Source: AC-37 sp036389835
GTDB lineage: Bacteria > Actinomycetota > Thermoleophilia > Solirubrobacterales > Thermoleophilaceae
NCBI GenBank assembly: GCA_036389835.1
Contig: DASVWC010000014.1
Span: 132,277-196,276, forward strand
DNA: 64,000 nucleotides
Direction: 5' to 3'
A program made the translations under genes and the position numbers. The notes below the pieces were generated by a model that saw only the letters and a program-made list of their open reading frames with translations, was not told the DNA's origin and ran no database searches. Below are positions 48,653 to 56,059 of the stretch, piece by piece (position 1 is the first letter of the stretch; each line of letters begins with the position of its first letter).

Positions 48653-49336
48653 CTACGTCACGCGCGCGTTGACCAGCCGCGCGAAGATCACGACCCGCTG
48701 CGACGCGCTGTAGAGCGGGTGGCAGGCGCTCAGCACGAGGCGCTCGGGACCCTTGACGCGGTCGACGATCCAGGTCGCGTCGGGGTTCACGATCTGCTTC
48801 TTCTCGACCTTGTAGTCGAGCTCGGCGTAGGGCATCTTCAGCACGACGTGCTGGCCCTCCTCGAGGTCGTCGATCGAGCGGAAGGGGGCGCCGTAGGTGG
48901 TGCGGTGGCCCGCGATCCCCACCGTGCCGCCCTCGCCGGGGAACGAGGTGGCGGGGTAGTGCCCAGGGCCCTTGCGCAGCACGTCGAGCCCGGTCCCCTG
49001 CACGAAGACGTACTCGCGGTCGAGCGTGGGCATGTCGATCCGGCCGAGGGCCTTGCCGTTCTTCGCGCGCTTCTTGTAGAGCTGCGCCAGCTTCCTGACC
49101 CGGCGCTTGACGTCGCCGATCGACGCCGTGAGCTGCTTGTCGCGCAGCGCCGAGGTGGCGAGGGCGTCCAGCTCGTCCTCGAGGTCGCCCTGGTCGCGGG
49201 CCGCCATGAAGGCGGAGACGGGCTCCTGCCAGGCGACCGTAAGGCCGGCGTCCGCGAGCATCAGGACCCCGCTCACGATCAGAACGGAGGCGACGAATCG
49301 CAGTACCGCTCGGATCCTTCCGCCACCGGGACGCAC
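48653..49336 (-). CDS. Class E/D-type sortase
   Basis: A 227-residue membrane-anchored transpeptidase. There is one N-terminal membrane helix (residues 10-30), a charged linker, then the sortase barrel: IDMPTLDREYVFVQGT, GHYPATSFPGEGGTVGIAGHRTTYGAPFRSIDDL (catalytic His in AGHRT), LVLSACHPLYSASQRVVIFARLV (catalytic Cys in SACHP and Arg in SQRVV). It attaches proteins with LPXTG-like signals to the cell wall, and the LPFTG protein 2.5 kb away is the obvious candidate. GTG at 49336; TACACT lies 9 nt upstream. It is divergent from pckA. Confidence 0.92.
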   Translation of the reverse strand: MRPGGGRIRAVLRFVASVLIVSGVLMLADAGLTVAWQEPVSAFMAARDQGDLEDELDALATSALRDKQLTASIGDVKRRVRKLAQLYKKRAKNGKALGRIDMPTLDREYVFVQGTGLDVLRKGPGHYPATSFPGEGGTVGIAGHRTTYGAPFRSIDDLEEGQHVVLKMPYAELDYKVEKKQIVNPDATWIVDRVKGPERLVLSACHPLYSASQRVVIFARLVNARVT

Positions 49337-49411
49337 AGGTTCGCCAGTGTAGGCGGGGGGCCGGTACCCTTCCCGCCCTCAGAAGCGACTCTAGGAGTTG
49401 AGCCCAGACCG

Positions 49412-50959
49412 ATGGCGAAGCAGATGACCCCGCTCCCGGACGCGAAGTCCGTGCGCGTGAACCCGTCCGCCGACGAGCTGAAGGAGCTCGCGGCCAAGAT
49501 GCCGAACGCACGGCGCACGAAGTACGACAACCTGAACGTCCAGACCGAGGTCCTCGCCCGCTCCAAGGCCTCCACCTTCCTAGTGCTCGACGATCCGGAC
49601 GCCACCTCGCAGCAGGCCATCTCGCGCGAGGAGGGGGAGCGCATCGCCGGCCTCCAGGACGAGTACATCGCCGGACGGGACATGGTCGTCGTGGACGGCT
49701 ACATCGGCAACGACCCCGACTTCCGCACGGCCGCGCGCCTGTACATCGAGGCGTCGAACGCGAACATCGCCGGGATGCAGAAGCAGCTCTACTTCGAGGT
49801 CGAGGACCGCGACGGGTTCGAGCCCGAGCTCACCGTCATCTACACGCCCAACCTCGCCGTGGACGGCTACCCGAACGACCGCGTCATCTCCGTCGACCTC
49901 GAGCGCGGCGTCACGCGCGTCTGCAACTCCGACTACTTCGGGGAGTCCAAGAAGGGCGGGCTCCGCATGTGGAACAAGCTCGTCTACGACCGCGGCGGGC
50001 TCCCGCTGCACGCCGGCTGCAAGGTGATCCCGACCGACTCGGGCGACAAGGTCGGCCTGATCGTCGGCCTCTCCGGCACCGGCAAGACCACGACCACCTT
50101 CACACGCCAGAACGGCTCGCTGCCGGTGCAGGACGACTTCGTGGCGATGATGCCCGGCGGCAAGGTCTACGCGACCGAGGCCGGCTGCTTCGCGAAGACC
50201 TTCGCGCTCTCGCCCGAGGACGAGCCCACGATCCACGGCGCCGTGACCCGGCCCGAGGCCTACCTCGAGAACGTCTCCCAGGACGACGCGGGCGAGCTCG
50301 ACTTCTTCGACACCTCGTACACGCAGAACGGGCGCGCGACGTTCTCGTTCTCGTCGATCGAGGCCGGCGACGCCCGCGACCTCCAGGCCGCGGACTTCCT
50401 GCTGATCCTCAACCGCAACGAGAACATCATCCCGGCGGTCGCGAAGCTGAACGCCGAGCAGGCCTCGGCCTACTTCATGCTCGGCGAGACCCAGGGCACG
50501 AGCGCGGGCGGCGCCGACGAGGCGGGCAAGTTCCTCCGCGTCCCCGGTACCAACCCGTTCTGGCCGGACGACCACGACCACCAGGGCAACCGCTTCCTGG
50601 AGCTCATGGCCGAGCACCAGCTCGACGTGTATCTGATGAACACCGGCCGCGTGGGCGGCCCCGACGGCGACGACCGCTCGGCCAAGGTGCGGATCCCGCA
50701 CTCGTCGGCGATCGTGAAGGGCATCGCCGAGGGCACGATCGAGTGGGAGGACGACCCGGACTTCGGCTACCAGGTCGCGCGGCGCGTGCCGGGGATCGAC
50801 GAGTCCGACTCCGCGGTCCTGCGCCCGCGCGAGCTCTACGAGGCGCAGGGGCGCCAGGACGAGTACGGCAAGATCGTCGAGACGCTCAAGGGCGAGCGCG
50901 TGGAGTTCCTGCAGAAGTTCCCGGCGCTGACGAGCGAGATCGTCGACGCGGTCCGCTAG
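49412..50959 (+). CDS. pckA: Phosphoenolpyruvate carboxykinase (ATP-type)
   Basis: A 515-residue PEP carboxykinase of the ATP-using family. GLIVGLSGTGKTTTT is the P-loop, preceded by LPLHAGCKV. VQDDFVAMMPGGKVYATEAGCFAKTFALSPEDEPTIHGAV corresponds to the kinase-2 region plus the EGGCYAKT motif. ENIIPAVAKLNAEQASAYFMLGETQGTSAGG holds the Arg/Thr loop region. It interconverts oxaloacetate and PEP and would draw C4 acids from the ethylmalonyl-CoA pathway into gluconeogenesis. It is somewhat divergent (VQDDF in place of GDDEH), so its nucleotide preference should not be assumed. ATG at 49412; AGGAG lies 14 nt upstream, rather far. Confidence 0.9.
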   Translation: MAKQMTPLPDAKSVRVNPSADELKELAAKMPNARRTKYDNLNVQTEVLARSKASTFLVLDDPDATSQQAISREEGERIAGLQDEYIAGRDMVVVDGYIGNDPDFRTAARLYIEASNANIAGMQKQLYFEVEDRDGFEPELTVIYTPNLAVDGYPNDRVISVDLERGVTRVCNSDYFGESKKGGLRMWNKLVYDRGGLPLHAGCKVIPTDSGDKVGLIVGLSGTGKTTTTFTRQNGSLPVQDDFVAMMPGGKVYATEAGCFAKTFALSPEDEPTIHGAVTRPEAYLENVSQDDAGELDFFDTSYTQNGRATFSFSSIEAGDARDLQAADFLLILNRNENIIPAVAKLNAEQASAYFMLGETQGTSAGGADEAGKFLRVPGTNPFWPDDHDHQGNRFLELMAEHQLDVYLMNTGRVGGPDGDDRSAKVRIPHSSAIVKGIAEGTIEWEDDPDFGYQVARRVPGIDESDSAVLRPRELYEAQGRQDEYGKIVETLKGERVEFLQKFPALTSEIVDAVR

Positions 50960-50968
50960 GCCGCGCCG

Positions 50969-51577
50969 CTAGTGCTCGTCTTCCCCGTTCGGGGTCGACA
51001 GCGGCGGGCGGGACTCCTCGGCCAGTGAGGTGATGCTCAGCGGGCCGCGCGAGGCGTCCTCGAGGACCTCGCTCGCCTCCTCCGACGAGCGGGCGTAGAG
51101 CTCCACGAGCATGTGGATCACGATCTGGTCGCCGTCGTGCTTGTGGAAGCGGACGTGGGTGAAGAACTCGCGGGTGCCGTGGTCGCCGAACGCTCCGAAG
51201 GCGAGCGAGTCGGCGGCCTCGGGGCCGGAGCAGCTCTCGACGGCGTCGGAGTCGACCGTGACGGTGCAGGAGGCGACCCACGGGGTTCCGGCGATCATCC
51301 TCTCCCAGCGGTCCTCGACGGCCTCGATCCGGCTGATCCGGCGGCCGTTCTCCTCGTAGAAGGCGAGGCTCAGGTGCGGCTGGTCGTGCAGGCAGTCGAG
51401 GCACTGGACCACGGCCTCCTGGACCTCCTCGACCGGTTCCACGGCCTCGCCCGTGCCCGGGTCGACCTTGAGCACGCCCTCGTAGTGAACCTGCACCTCG
51501 AGGTTCTGCGACCAACAGCGATAGCAGCGTAGCCAGCTCGCCGCGGTGCCGAGCGAGTCCGGCGCCGATCCCTCCAT
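50969..51577 (-). CDS. Hypothetical protein with two CxxC pairs
   Basis: A 202-residue acidic soluble protein that I do not recognise. RCYRCWSQNLEV near residue 17 and VQCLDCLHDQPHL near 58 give two CxxC pairs that could bind zinc, as in a zinc ribbon. The middle (VASCTVTVDSDAVESC, FFTHVRFHKHDGDQIVIHMLVELYARSSEEASEVLEDAS) looks like a strand-rich domain ending in a helix. It may be a small metal-binding regulator or adaptor (guess). The ATG is 6 nt after a CATAAT hexamer (51584-51589), so it is probably leaderless. It is divergent from the next gene by 49 bp. Confidence 0.7.
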   Translation of the reverse strand: MEGSAPDSLGTAASWLRCYRCWSQNLEVQVHYEGVLKVDPGTGEAVEPVEEVQEAVVQCLDCLHDQPHLSLAFYEENGRRISRIEAVEDRWERMIAGTPWVASCTVTVDSDAVESCSGPEAADSLAFGAFGDHGTREFFTHVRFHKHDGDQIVIHMLVELYARSSEEASEVLEDASRGPLSITSLAEESRPPLSTPNGEDEH

Positions 51578-51583
51578 GGATCG

Positions 51584-51589
51584 ATTATG
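51584..51589 (-). promoter_or_regulatory. -10 candidate CATAAT for the CxxC protein gene
   Basis: On the minus strand CATAAT ends 6 nt before the ATG at 51577. With TATAAG at 51615-51620 it makes a back-to-back promoter pair in a 49-bp gap. Confidence 0.5.
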
Positions 51590-51614
51590 GCGGAGAGCGT
51601 CCAGCCCGAACAGC

Positions 51615-51620
51615 TATAAG
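51615..51620 (+). promoter_or_regulatory. -10 candidate TATAAG for the small membrane-anchored protein
   Basis: TATAAG ends 6 nt before the ATG at 51627. The tight spacing suggests a leaderless transcript and supports this start over the longer frame from 51546. Confidence 0.5.
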
Positions 51621-51626
51621 TGCCTG

Positions 51627-52088
51627 ATGGGCGAACGATTGCGCATCGGAGCGGTGCTGCGGCACCCGCTGACGTGGACCGCGGTGGCGGGCGTGGTGGC
51701 GATCGTGATCGTCGCGATCGTGCGCGGCGGCGACGAGGAGCCGCCCCCGGTGAGCGGCACGCCCAAGGAGGCGGTCGACGTGGTCGAGGCGTTTCGCAAG
51801 GCGCTCACGGCCCGCGACTTCGCGACTATCTGCGAGCAGCTCTACACCGACGAGGCGCGCGAGGCGTCCGGCGGGGACGACTGCCAGTCGGTCCTGGCTC
51901 AGGAGACGGCCAAGCTGCGCGACCCGCGGGTGGACATAGTGGGACTGACCGTCACGCGCGAGGGCGCCTCGGTGAACGTCCAGGCGAGCGTGAACGGCGA
52001 GAAGCCGATCGCCGACACGATCAGGCTCGTCCGGCAGGAGGGGCGTTTCCGGATCGCGTCGGCGGGGCCGGCGCCGGCGGAGCGCTAG
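51627..52088 (+). CDS. Small membrane-anchored hypothetical protein
   Basis: A 153-residue protein with an N-terminal membrane helix (TWTAVAGVVAIVIVAIVRGG, residues 15-34) and an extracytoplasmic domain: TPKEAVDVVEAFRKALTARDFATICEQLYTDEAREASGGDDCQSVLAQE followed by strands IVGLTVTREGASVNVQASVNG and TIRLVRQEGRFRIASAGP. The plan resembles NTF2-like/DUF4878-type actinobacterial lipoproteins, with two cysteines that may pair. No function known. I chose the ATG at 51627 because a -10-like TATAAG lies 6 nt upstream. The TAG shares CTAG (52085-52088) with the stop of the convergent reductase gene. Confidence 0.72.
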   Translation: MGERLRIGAVLRHPLTWTAVAGVVAIVIVAIVRGGDEEPPPVSGTPKEAVDVVEAFRKALTARDFATICEQLYTDEAREASGGDDCQSVLAQETAKLRDPRVDIVGLTVTREGASVNVQASVNGEKPIADTIRLVRQEGRFRIASAGPAPAER

Positions 52089-52666
52089 GCCTCCCGCTCG
52101 TAGGGCTGCGTCTCCCGCTCGTAGCGCAGGTAGAGGACCCCTTCCGAGCAGGTCCGGTTCTCGGCCAGGCGCAGACGCAGTGGTCCGGGCGGCTCCGGGA
52201 AGAAGGGCTTGCCGGCGCCCACCACGACCGGGCTGACCCAGAGCCGGAACTCGTCGATCAGGTCGGCGAGCGAGGCGGCGAGTCCCGGACCGCTGACGCT
52301 CAGGGGGCCGCCCGCCTCCTCCTTGAGGCGCTCGACCTCGGCGCGGGCGTCCTTGCTGCGCACGAGCCGGGCGCCGTCGCCGACGCCCTCGAGCGTGTCG
52401 GAGAAGACGATCCGCGGCGTCTCGACGTACGCGTGGGCGAACTCGAGCTCGACCTCCGAGCCCTCCCCGCGCGCCGCCGCGGCCGGCCAGAACGACTCCA
52501 TCAGCTCGTACATCCGGCGGCCGAAGAGGAAGGCCGCGGCCGCACGCGCCTCCTCGTTCGCGATCCGGTGGACGTCCTCCGGCGGCGCCGACCAGCCGAA
52601 GTCGCCGCGCGCGTCCTCGACGTAGCCGTCGAGCGAGACGCCCATCGAGTAGATCAGCCTGTCCAT
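52085..52666 (-). CDS. Dihydrofolate reductase-family protein (RibD C-terminal-like)
   Basis: A 193-residue reductase-like protein. MDRLIYSMGVSLDGYVEDARGDFGWSAP is the standard start of the YwjB/RibD-C group; AFLFGRRMYELMESFWP, PRIVFSDTLEG, LSVSGPGLAASLADLIDEFRLWVSPVVVGAGKPFFPEP complete the NADPH-binding fold. Such stand-alone actinobacterial proteins are often found near TetR regulators, and their substrates are mostly unknown. ATG at 52666 with GGGAGG just upstream. The upstream region holds three 21-bp tandem repeats and a perfect palindrome, which suggest regulated expression. Confidence 0.87.
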   Translation of the reverse strand: MDRLIYSMGVSLDGYVEDARGDFGWSAPPEDVHRIANEEARAAAAFLFGRRMYELMESFWPAAAARGEGSEVELEFAHAYVETPRIVFSDTLEGVGDGARLVRSKDARAEVERLKEEAGGPLSVSGPGLAASLADLIDEFRLWVSPVVVGAGKPFFPEPPGPLRLRLAENRTCSEGVLYLRYERETQPYEREA

Positions 52667-52678
52667 GTGCGCCTCCCG

Positions 52679-52741
52679 GGCCGCATCGCGTGCCTGCCCG
52701 GCCGCATCGCCTGCCTCGCCGGCCGTATCGCCTGTCTCGCA
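52679..52741. repeat. Three 21-bp tandem repeats upstream of the DHFR-like gene
   Basis: Units at 52679-52699, 52700-52720 and 52721-52741 each start GGCCGYATCGC and differ at a few positions. They lie just outside the start of the reductase gene and end at the palindrome at 52731-52751. They may be slipped copies or repeated regulator half-sites. Confidence 0.7.
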
Positions 52742-52751
52742 TTGAGACAGG
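52731..52751. promoter_or_regulatory. Palindrome CCTGTCTC-GCATT-GAGACAGG, likely operator
   Basis: Perfect 8-base arms at 52731-52738 and 52744-52751 with a 5-base spacer, 65 bp upstream of the DHFR-like start. Size and symmetry suit a TetR-type operator. The same gap (52667-52876) also contains two GGGTCWGACCC palindromes, at 52789-52799 and 52866-52876, and no gene that I can support. Confidence 0.55.
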
Positions 52752-52876
52752 AACGGCCGCGAGCGCGCGGCGCGGGGCGCAGGGGGGAGGGTCTGACCCC
52801 GGCGCGGGGCCGCTCGCAGCGCGGAATCGCCCGGGCCGGCGGGTGGGAGGGGTGAGAAGGGGGGAGGGTCAGACCC

Positions 52877-53853
52877 TCACCCCTCCGGCGCTAGCGCCTC
52901 CAGCGTCGCCTCGAAGTCTGTCCCCGAGATCCCGCCGATGCAGGGCGAGGTGACGCCGGCGTCGACGTAGCGCTGCACGGACGTCGACGCCTCCGCCGTG
53001 GAGCCGACGGCGGCGAGGACGCCGAGGAAGCGGTCGGAGATCTGGGCGGTGGCGCCCGCGGCGTCGCCCCGGCCATCTTCGCGTCGAAGCGCTCGATGTC
53101 GTCGCCGAAGCCGGAGCGCTCCAGCATCTTGCGGTAGAAGGGCAGCGAGAAGTACGTGACCAGCTCGCCTCGCAGGCGGGCGCGGGCGGCCTCGGGGTCG
53201 TCGGTGACCGCGCTCGGCACGGCCGCCACGACGTCGAAGCCCTCGAGCGGCTTGCCCGCACGCTCGCGGCCGGTCGTGACCTCGGGGATCACCACGTCGC
53301 GGATGTAGTCCGGGTTGCAGAGCCAGAGCACCACTCCGTCGCCCACCTCGCCGGCCAGGCGGAGCATCCCCGGCGAGAGGCCGGCCACGTAGATCGGCAG
53401 GTCGGGCCTCACCGCCGGCCCCATGAAGCGGAACTGGGTGCGGAAGCGCTCGTTGTCCTGCGGCGGCTCCTCGCCGGCGAAGATCGCGCGCAGCACGCCG
53501 ACGTACTCGCGCATCTCGCGCACCGGCTTGCCGATCTCGCTGCCGAACCAGTTCTCGACAGTGACCTTGTGCGACACCCCGATGCCGAGCACGAGCCGGC
53601 CGGCGGCGATCGCGTCCACCGTCGCGGCCTGCTGGGCGGTGGCCGCGGGCGAGCGCGAGTACATCGGGAGGACGCCGGTGCCGAGCCGCACGCGCTCGGT
53701 CGCGCCGGCGTAGGCCGCCAGGACCGTCAGCGAGTCGAAGCCCGCCAGGTGCGTGGTGAAGACGGAGTCGTAGCCGAGCTCCTCCGCGCGCCGAACGCGG
53801 CGCACGGCGGAGTCGAGCGAGCGTCCGACGGAGATGAACGTCCCGAGCGGCAC
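52877..53853 (-). pseudogene. LLM-class (F420-type) oxidoreductase with a frameshift
   Basis: The gene reads as a luciferase-like monooxygenase from the GTG at 53853: LGTFISVGRSLDSAVRRVRRAEELGYDSVFTTH, RVRLGTGVLPMYSRSPAATAQQAATVDAIAAGRLVLGIGVSH, YVAGLSPGMLRLAGEVGDGVVLWL, up to IERFDAKMAGA. There the frame turns into Arg/Pro/Ser-rich nonsense and stops at 52891. The expected C-terminus (ISDRFLGVLAAVGS...SVQRYVDAGVTSPCIGGISGTDFEATLEALAPEG) is in the next frame, ending at 52877. One missing C in the run at 53067-53070 would join them into about 325 residues. It is either a recent mutation or a base-calling error in a homopolymer. Such enzymes use F420 or FMN; substrate unknown. Confidence 0.85.
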
Positions 53854-53873
53854 GGGCTGGGAGCATACGGCGC

Positions 53874-54503
53874 GTGATCGGCGCGATCCTCGCCGGGGGC
53901 CGCGGGCGGCGGATGGGCGGCGCCAAGCCGTTGCGCGAGCTGGGCGGGCGGCCGCTGATCGCGTGGCCGGCCGCCTCGGTGGCCGCGGCGTGCGAGCGAG
54001 TGGTGGTCGTGGCCAAGCGCTCGACCGAGCTGCCGGCCCTCCCGGGCGTCGAGCGCTGGGACGAGCCGGACGAGGAGCACCACCCGGCGCGCGGGATCGC
54101 GTTCGCGCTCGAGCGGGCCGGGGAGCCCGTGCTCGTGTGCGCGGCCGACATGCCGTTCGTGACCGCGGAGGCGTGCGCGCGGCTGGCGGCCGCGCTCGCG
54201 GGCGAGGGGCGGGCGGACGCGGCGAGAGGGAGCCGGGCGGGCGCGGCGGGCGAGGGCCGGGCGGCCGCGGCCGCCGGGGGCGGGCCCAGCGCCGCCGTCG
54301 CCGTCGCCGGCGGCGTCCTGCAGCCGGTCTTCGCCGCCTACGCGCTCGAGGCGCTCGACGCGCTGCGCGCCGCGCCCCCCGACGCCGCGCTCACCCGCAC
54401 GGTCGACGCGCTGCGGCCGGTGCTGGTCGAGGTCGAGCCGCGGCTCGTCCGCAGCCTGGACACCCCCGGCGAGCTCGCCGCCGCCGAGCTAGAGCTCGAG
54501 TGA
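53874..54503 (+). CDS. mobA: Molybdenum cofactor guanylyltransferase-like (MobA)
   Basis: A 209-residue nucleotidyltransferase. IGAILAGGRGRRMGGAKPLRELGGRPLI is the nucleotide-binding signature (LAGG-x-GxRMGG-x-K), and VLVCAADMPFV holds the metal-binding Asp (ADMPF). It would attach GMP to molybdopterin for Mo enzymes, although some short relatives act on other cofactors or sugars. A Gly/Ala/Arg-rich insert of about 25 residues (near 113-137) interrupts the fold and looks like expansion of low-complexity DNA. GTG at 53874, 20 bp from the divergent LLM gene. Its 3' end overlaps the MarR-GNAT gene by 15 bp. Confidence 0.82.
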   Translation: MIGAILAGGRGRRMGGAKPLRELGGRPLIAWPAASVAAACERVVVVAKRSTELPALPGVERWDEPDEEHHPARGIAFALERAGEPVLVCAADMPFVTAEACARLAAALAGEGRADAARGSRAGAAGEGRAAAAAGGGPSAAVAVAGGVLQPVFAAYALEALDALRAAPPDAALTRTVDALRPVLVEVEPRLVRSLDTPGELAAAELELE

Positions 54504-55406
54504 GAGGTTCTGACCCACCACGCGGGGGCCGAAGTCCTCGTGGGGCTGCTCGTCGACCAGGGTGAAGCCCGCGCGGTCGTAGATCCGCCGCGCGTCGCGC
54601 AGGACGTCCTGGGTCCACAGCGTCACCCGGCGGTAGCCCGCCCGCCGCGCGAAGCTCAGGCACTCGTCGACGAGCCGGGTGCCGATGCCCAGCCCGCGCG
54701 CGCGTGGGTCCACGCAGAGGAGTCGCAGCTGCGCGACCCGGTCCGACTTGCGCATGCAGAAGACGCTCCCGGCCGGCGCGCCGTCGACCTCGGCGATCCA
54801 GCACGCCTCGCGCTCCGGGTCGTGGTCGCGGGCGAAGCCCGAGACGATCTCTGCGATCAGCGCCTCGAAGCGAACGTCGAAGCCGTACTCGTCGGAGTAC
54901 GTCGCGGCGTGGAACTGGACGATCCAGCCGTAGTCGCCCGGCCGCGGCGGTCGGATCACGAACGAACGCGGGCGGTCGGGTGGCTCGAGGACCGCGCGGA
55001 TCGCGTCCATGGCGCCGACGAGGCGCCGGCGGTCGGCCTCGCCGAGCGGCGCGAGCAGCGTGCGCACCTCCCGCGCCGAGCGCGCGTCGAGCTGCTCGAA
55101 CCTGCGCCGCCCGCGCACGGTTAGGGAGAGCACCTGGCGGCGCGCGTCCGCCTCCGACCGCGCCCGCCTCAGCAGCCCGCGCTGCTCCAGCCTCCCGATC
55201 AGCCGGCTCAGGTAGCCGGCGTCGAGGCCGAGCGTCCGGCGCAGGTCGGCGACCTCGGTCTGCTCGCGCTGGGCGAGGTCGAAGACCAGGCGCGCCTCGG
55301 TGAGCGTGAGGTCCGTGCCGAGCAGGCCCTCGCGCAGCAGGCCCGCCACGTTCGTGTAGAAGCGGTTGAAGGCGCGCACCGCGGCGACCTGCTCGTCGAT
55401 TGCCAC
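54489..55406 (-). CDS. MarR-family regulator fused to GNAT acetyltransferase
   Basis: A 305-residue two-domain protein. The N-terminal MarR winged helix (LTEARLVFDLAQREQTEVADLRRTLGLDAGYLSRLIGRLEQRGLLRRARSEADARRQVLSLT) is followed from about residue 150 by a GNAT domain: AGSVFCMRKSDRVAQLRLLCVDPRARGLGIGTRLVDECLSFARRAGYRRVTLWTQ, with the acetyl-CoA loop RGLGIG. Such MarR-GNAT fusions are widespread bifunctional proteins whose acetyl targets are mostly unknown. I chose the GTG at 55406 because TATTAT (55413-55418) ends 6 nt before it; a TTG at 55433 would lie inside the operator-like palindrome. Confidence 0.88.
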   Translation of the reverse strand: MAIDEQVAAVRAFNRFYTNVAGLLREGLLGTDLTLTEARLVFDLAQREQTEVADLRRTLGLDAGYLSRLIGRLEQRGLLRRARSEADARRQVLSLTVRGRRRFEQLDARSAREVRTLLAPLGEADRRRLVGAMDAIRAVLEPPDRPRSFVIRPPRPGDYGWIVQFHAATYSDEYGFDVRFEALIAEIVSGFARDHDPEREACWIAEVDGAPAGSVFCMRKSDRVAQLRLLCVDPRARGLGIGTRLVDECLSFARRAGYRRVTLWTQDVLRDARRIYDRAGFTLVDEQPHEDFGPRVVGQNLSLEL

Positions 55407-55412
55407 ACGCAG

Positions 55413-55433
55413 ATAATAACTTGCCGAAGGCAA
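55413..55433 (-). promoter_or_regulatory. MarR-GNAT promoter and operator
   Basis: On the minus strand the palindrome TTGCC-TTC-GGCAA (55421-55433) is followed by the -10 hexamer TATTAT (55413-55418), then the GTG start 6 nt later. The palindrome is of the kind bound by MarR proteins and its position would block RNA polymerase, which suggests autoregulation. Confidence 0.6.
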
Positions 55434-55437
55434 CTAT

Positions 55438-55551
55438 GTGCGCGGCGGGAGGGGCCCGCAGCGGTGGTGGCTGCGGAGGGCCCGCGGCGGCGGTGGCTGC
55501 GGCGGGGGCCCGCGGCGCCGTCGCGGCGCCGGGCCGCGGCGGCGGGCCCCG
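55438..55551. other. GC-rich repetitive spacer
   Basis: About 115 bases of nearly pure G/C with two degenerate direct repeats of roughly 27 bases, each beginning GGCCCGC and including GGTGGCTGCGG (55451-55505). I see no gene or clear signal in it. Confidence 0.5.
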
Positions 55552-55707
55552 TCACCCACGCACGAGCGTCGCCACGAGCGCGGCCGCGAACGCCATCTGG
55601 CCGAACGCCGCCGCCGTCCCGAGGTTGGCCGCGCCGGCCAGCTCGGCGATCAGCGTGGCGGCCGCGAAGACGCCCGCGAGCACGAGGATCTGGCGGAGGA
55701 GCGGCAC
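55552..55707 (-). CDS. Small two-helix membrane protein (51 residues)
   Basis: A short hydrophobic ORF beginning VPLLRQILVLAGVFAAATLIAELAGAANLGTAAAFGQMAFAAALVATLVRG: two membrane helices joined by a Gly-rich turn. The GTG at 55707 is the most sensible start; a longer frame from 55776 adds an unlike N-terminus. The amphipathic and hydrophobic layout supports it as a real protein, but no family is recognised and there is no clear ribosome site. It is divergent from the LuxR-type gene. Confidence 0.5.
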   Translation of the reverse strand: MPLLRQILVLAGVFAAATLIAELAGAANLGTAAAFGQMAFAAALVATLVRG

Positions 55708-55760
55708 GAGCGGCCAGCTTACGACGCAAGGAGCGTTGCAACGTCGGGCCCAGAACCTGC

Positions 55761-56048
55761 ATGACGCCGGCGTCACCAGTAGCTTTCGCCGTCGTGGAGG
55801 CCCGGGGCGGAGCCTTGAACGGAGCGGAAGCGGAGGGGCGCAGCGCCGTGCTCACCACCCGCGAGCGCGACGTGCTCCAGTGCCTCGCCGAGGGCCGCGC
55901 GACCGACGAGGTCGCCGCGCTGCTCCACGTGAGCCCCCACACCGTGCGCAGCCGCGTCAAGACCGTGCTGCGCAAGCTCGGCGCGCGCAACCGCGAGCAC
56001 GCCGTGGCGATCGCCCTCACCGAGGGCGCCATCGAGCCCGACCTCTGA
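55761..56048 (+). CDS. Stand-alone LuxR-type HTH protein
   Basis: A 95-residue protein that is essentially one GerE/LuxR helix-turn-helix domain: LTTRERDVLQCLAEGRATDEVAALLHVSPHTVRSRVKTVLRKLGARNREHAVAIAL. All the hallmark positions (Glu of TxRE, the Gly after ALAEG, HTVRxxxxxLxxKLGAxNR) are present. It has no receiver domain, so it is probably a small DNA-binding regulator. The ATG at 55761 gives 30 extra non-conserved residues; an internal start is possible. It converges on meaB with 11 bp between. Confidence 0.82.
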   Translation: MTPASPVAFAVVEARGGALNGAEAEGRSAVLTTRERDVLQCLAEGRATDEVAALLHVSPHTVRSRVKTVLRKLGARNREHAVAIALTEGAIEPDL

Positions 56049-56059
56049 ACCCGCCCGCG

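Noticed and set aside
52679..52741. CRISPR-like array
   Set aside because: The 21-bp units are directly adjacent with no spacers, and no cas genes are present.
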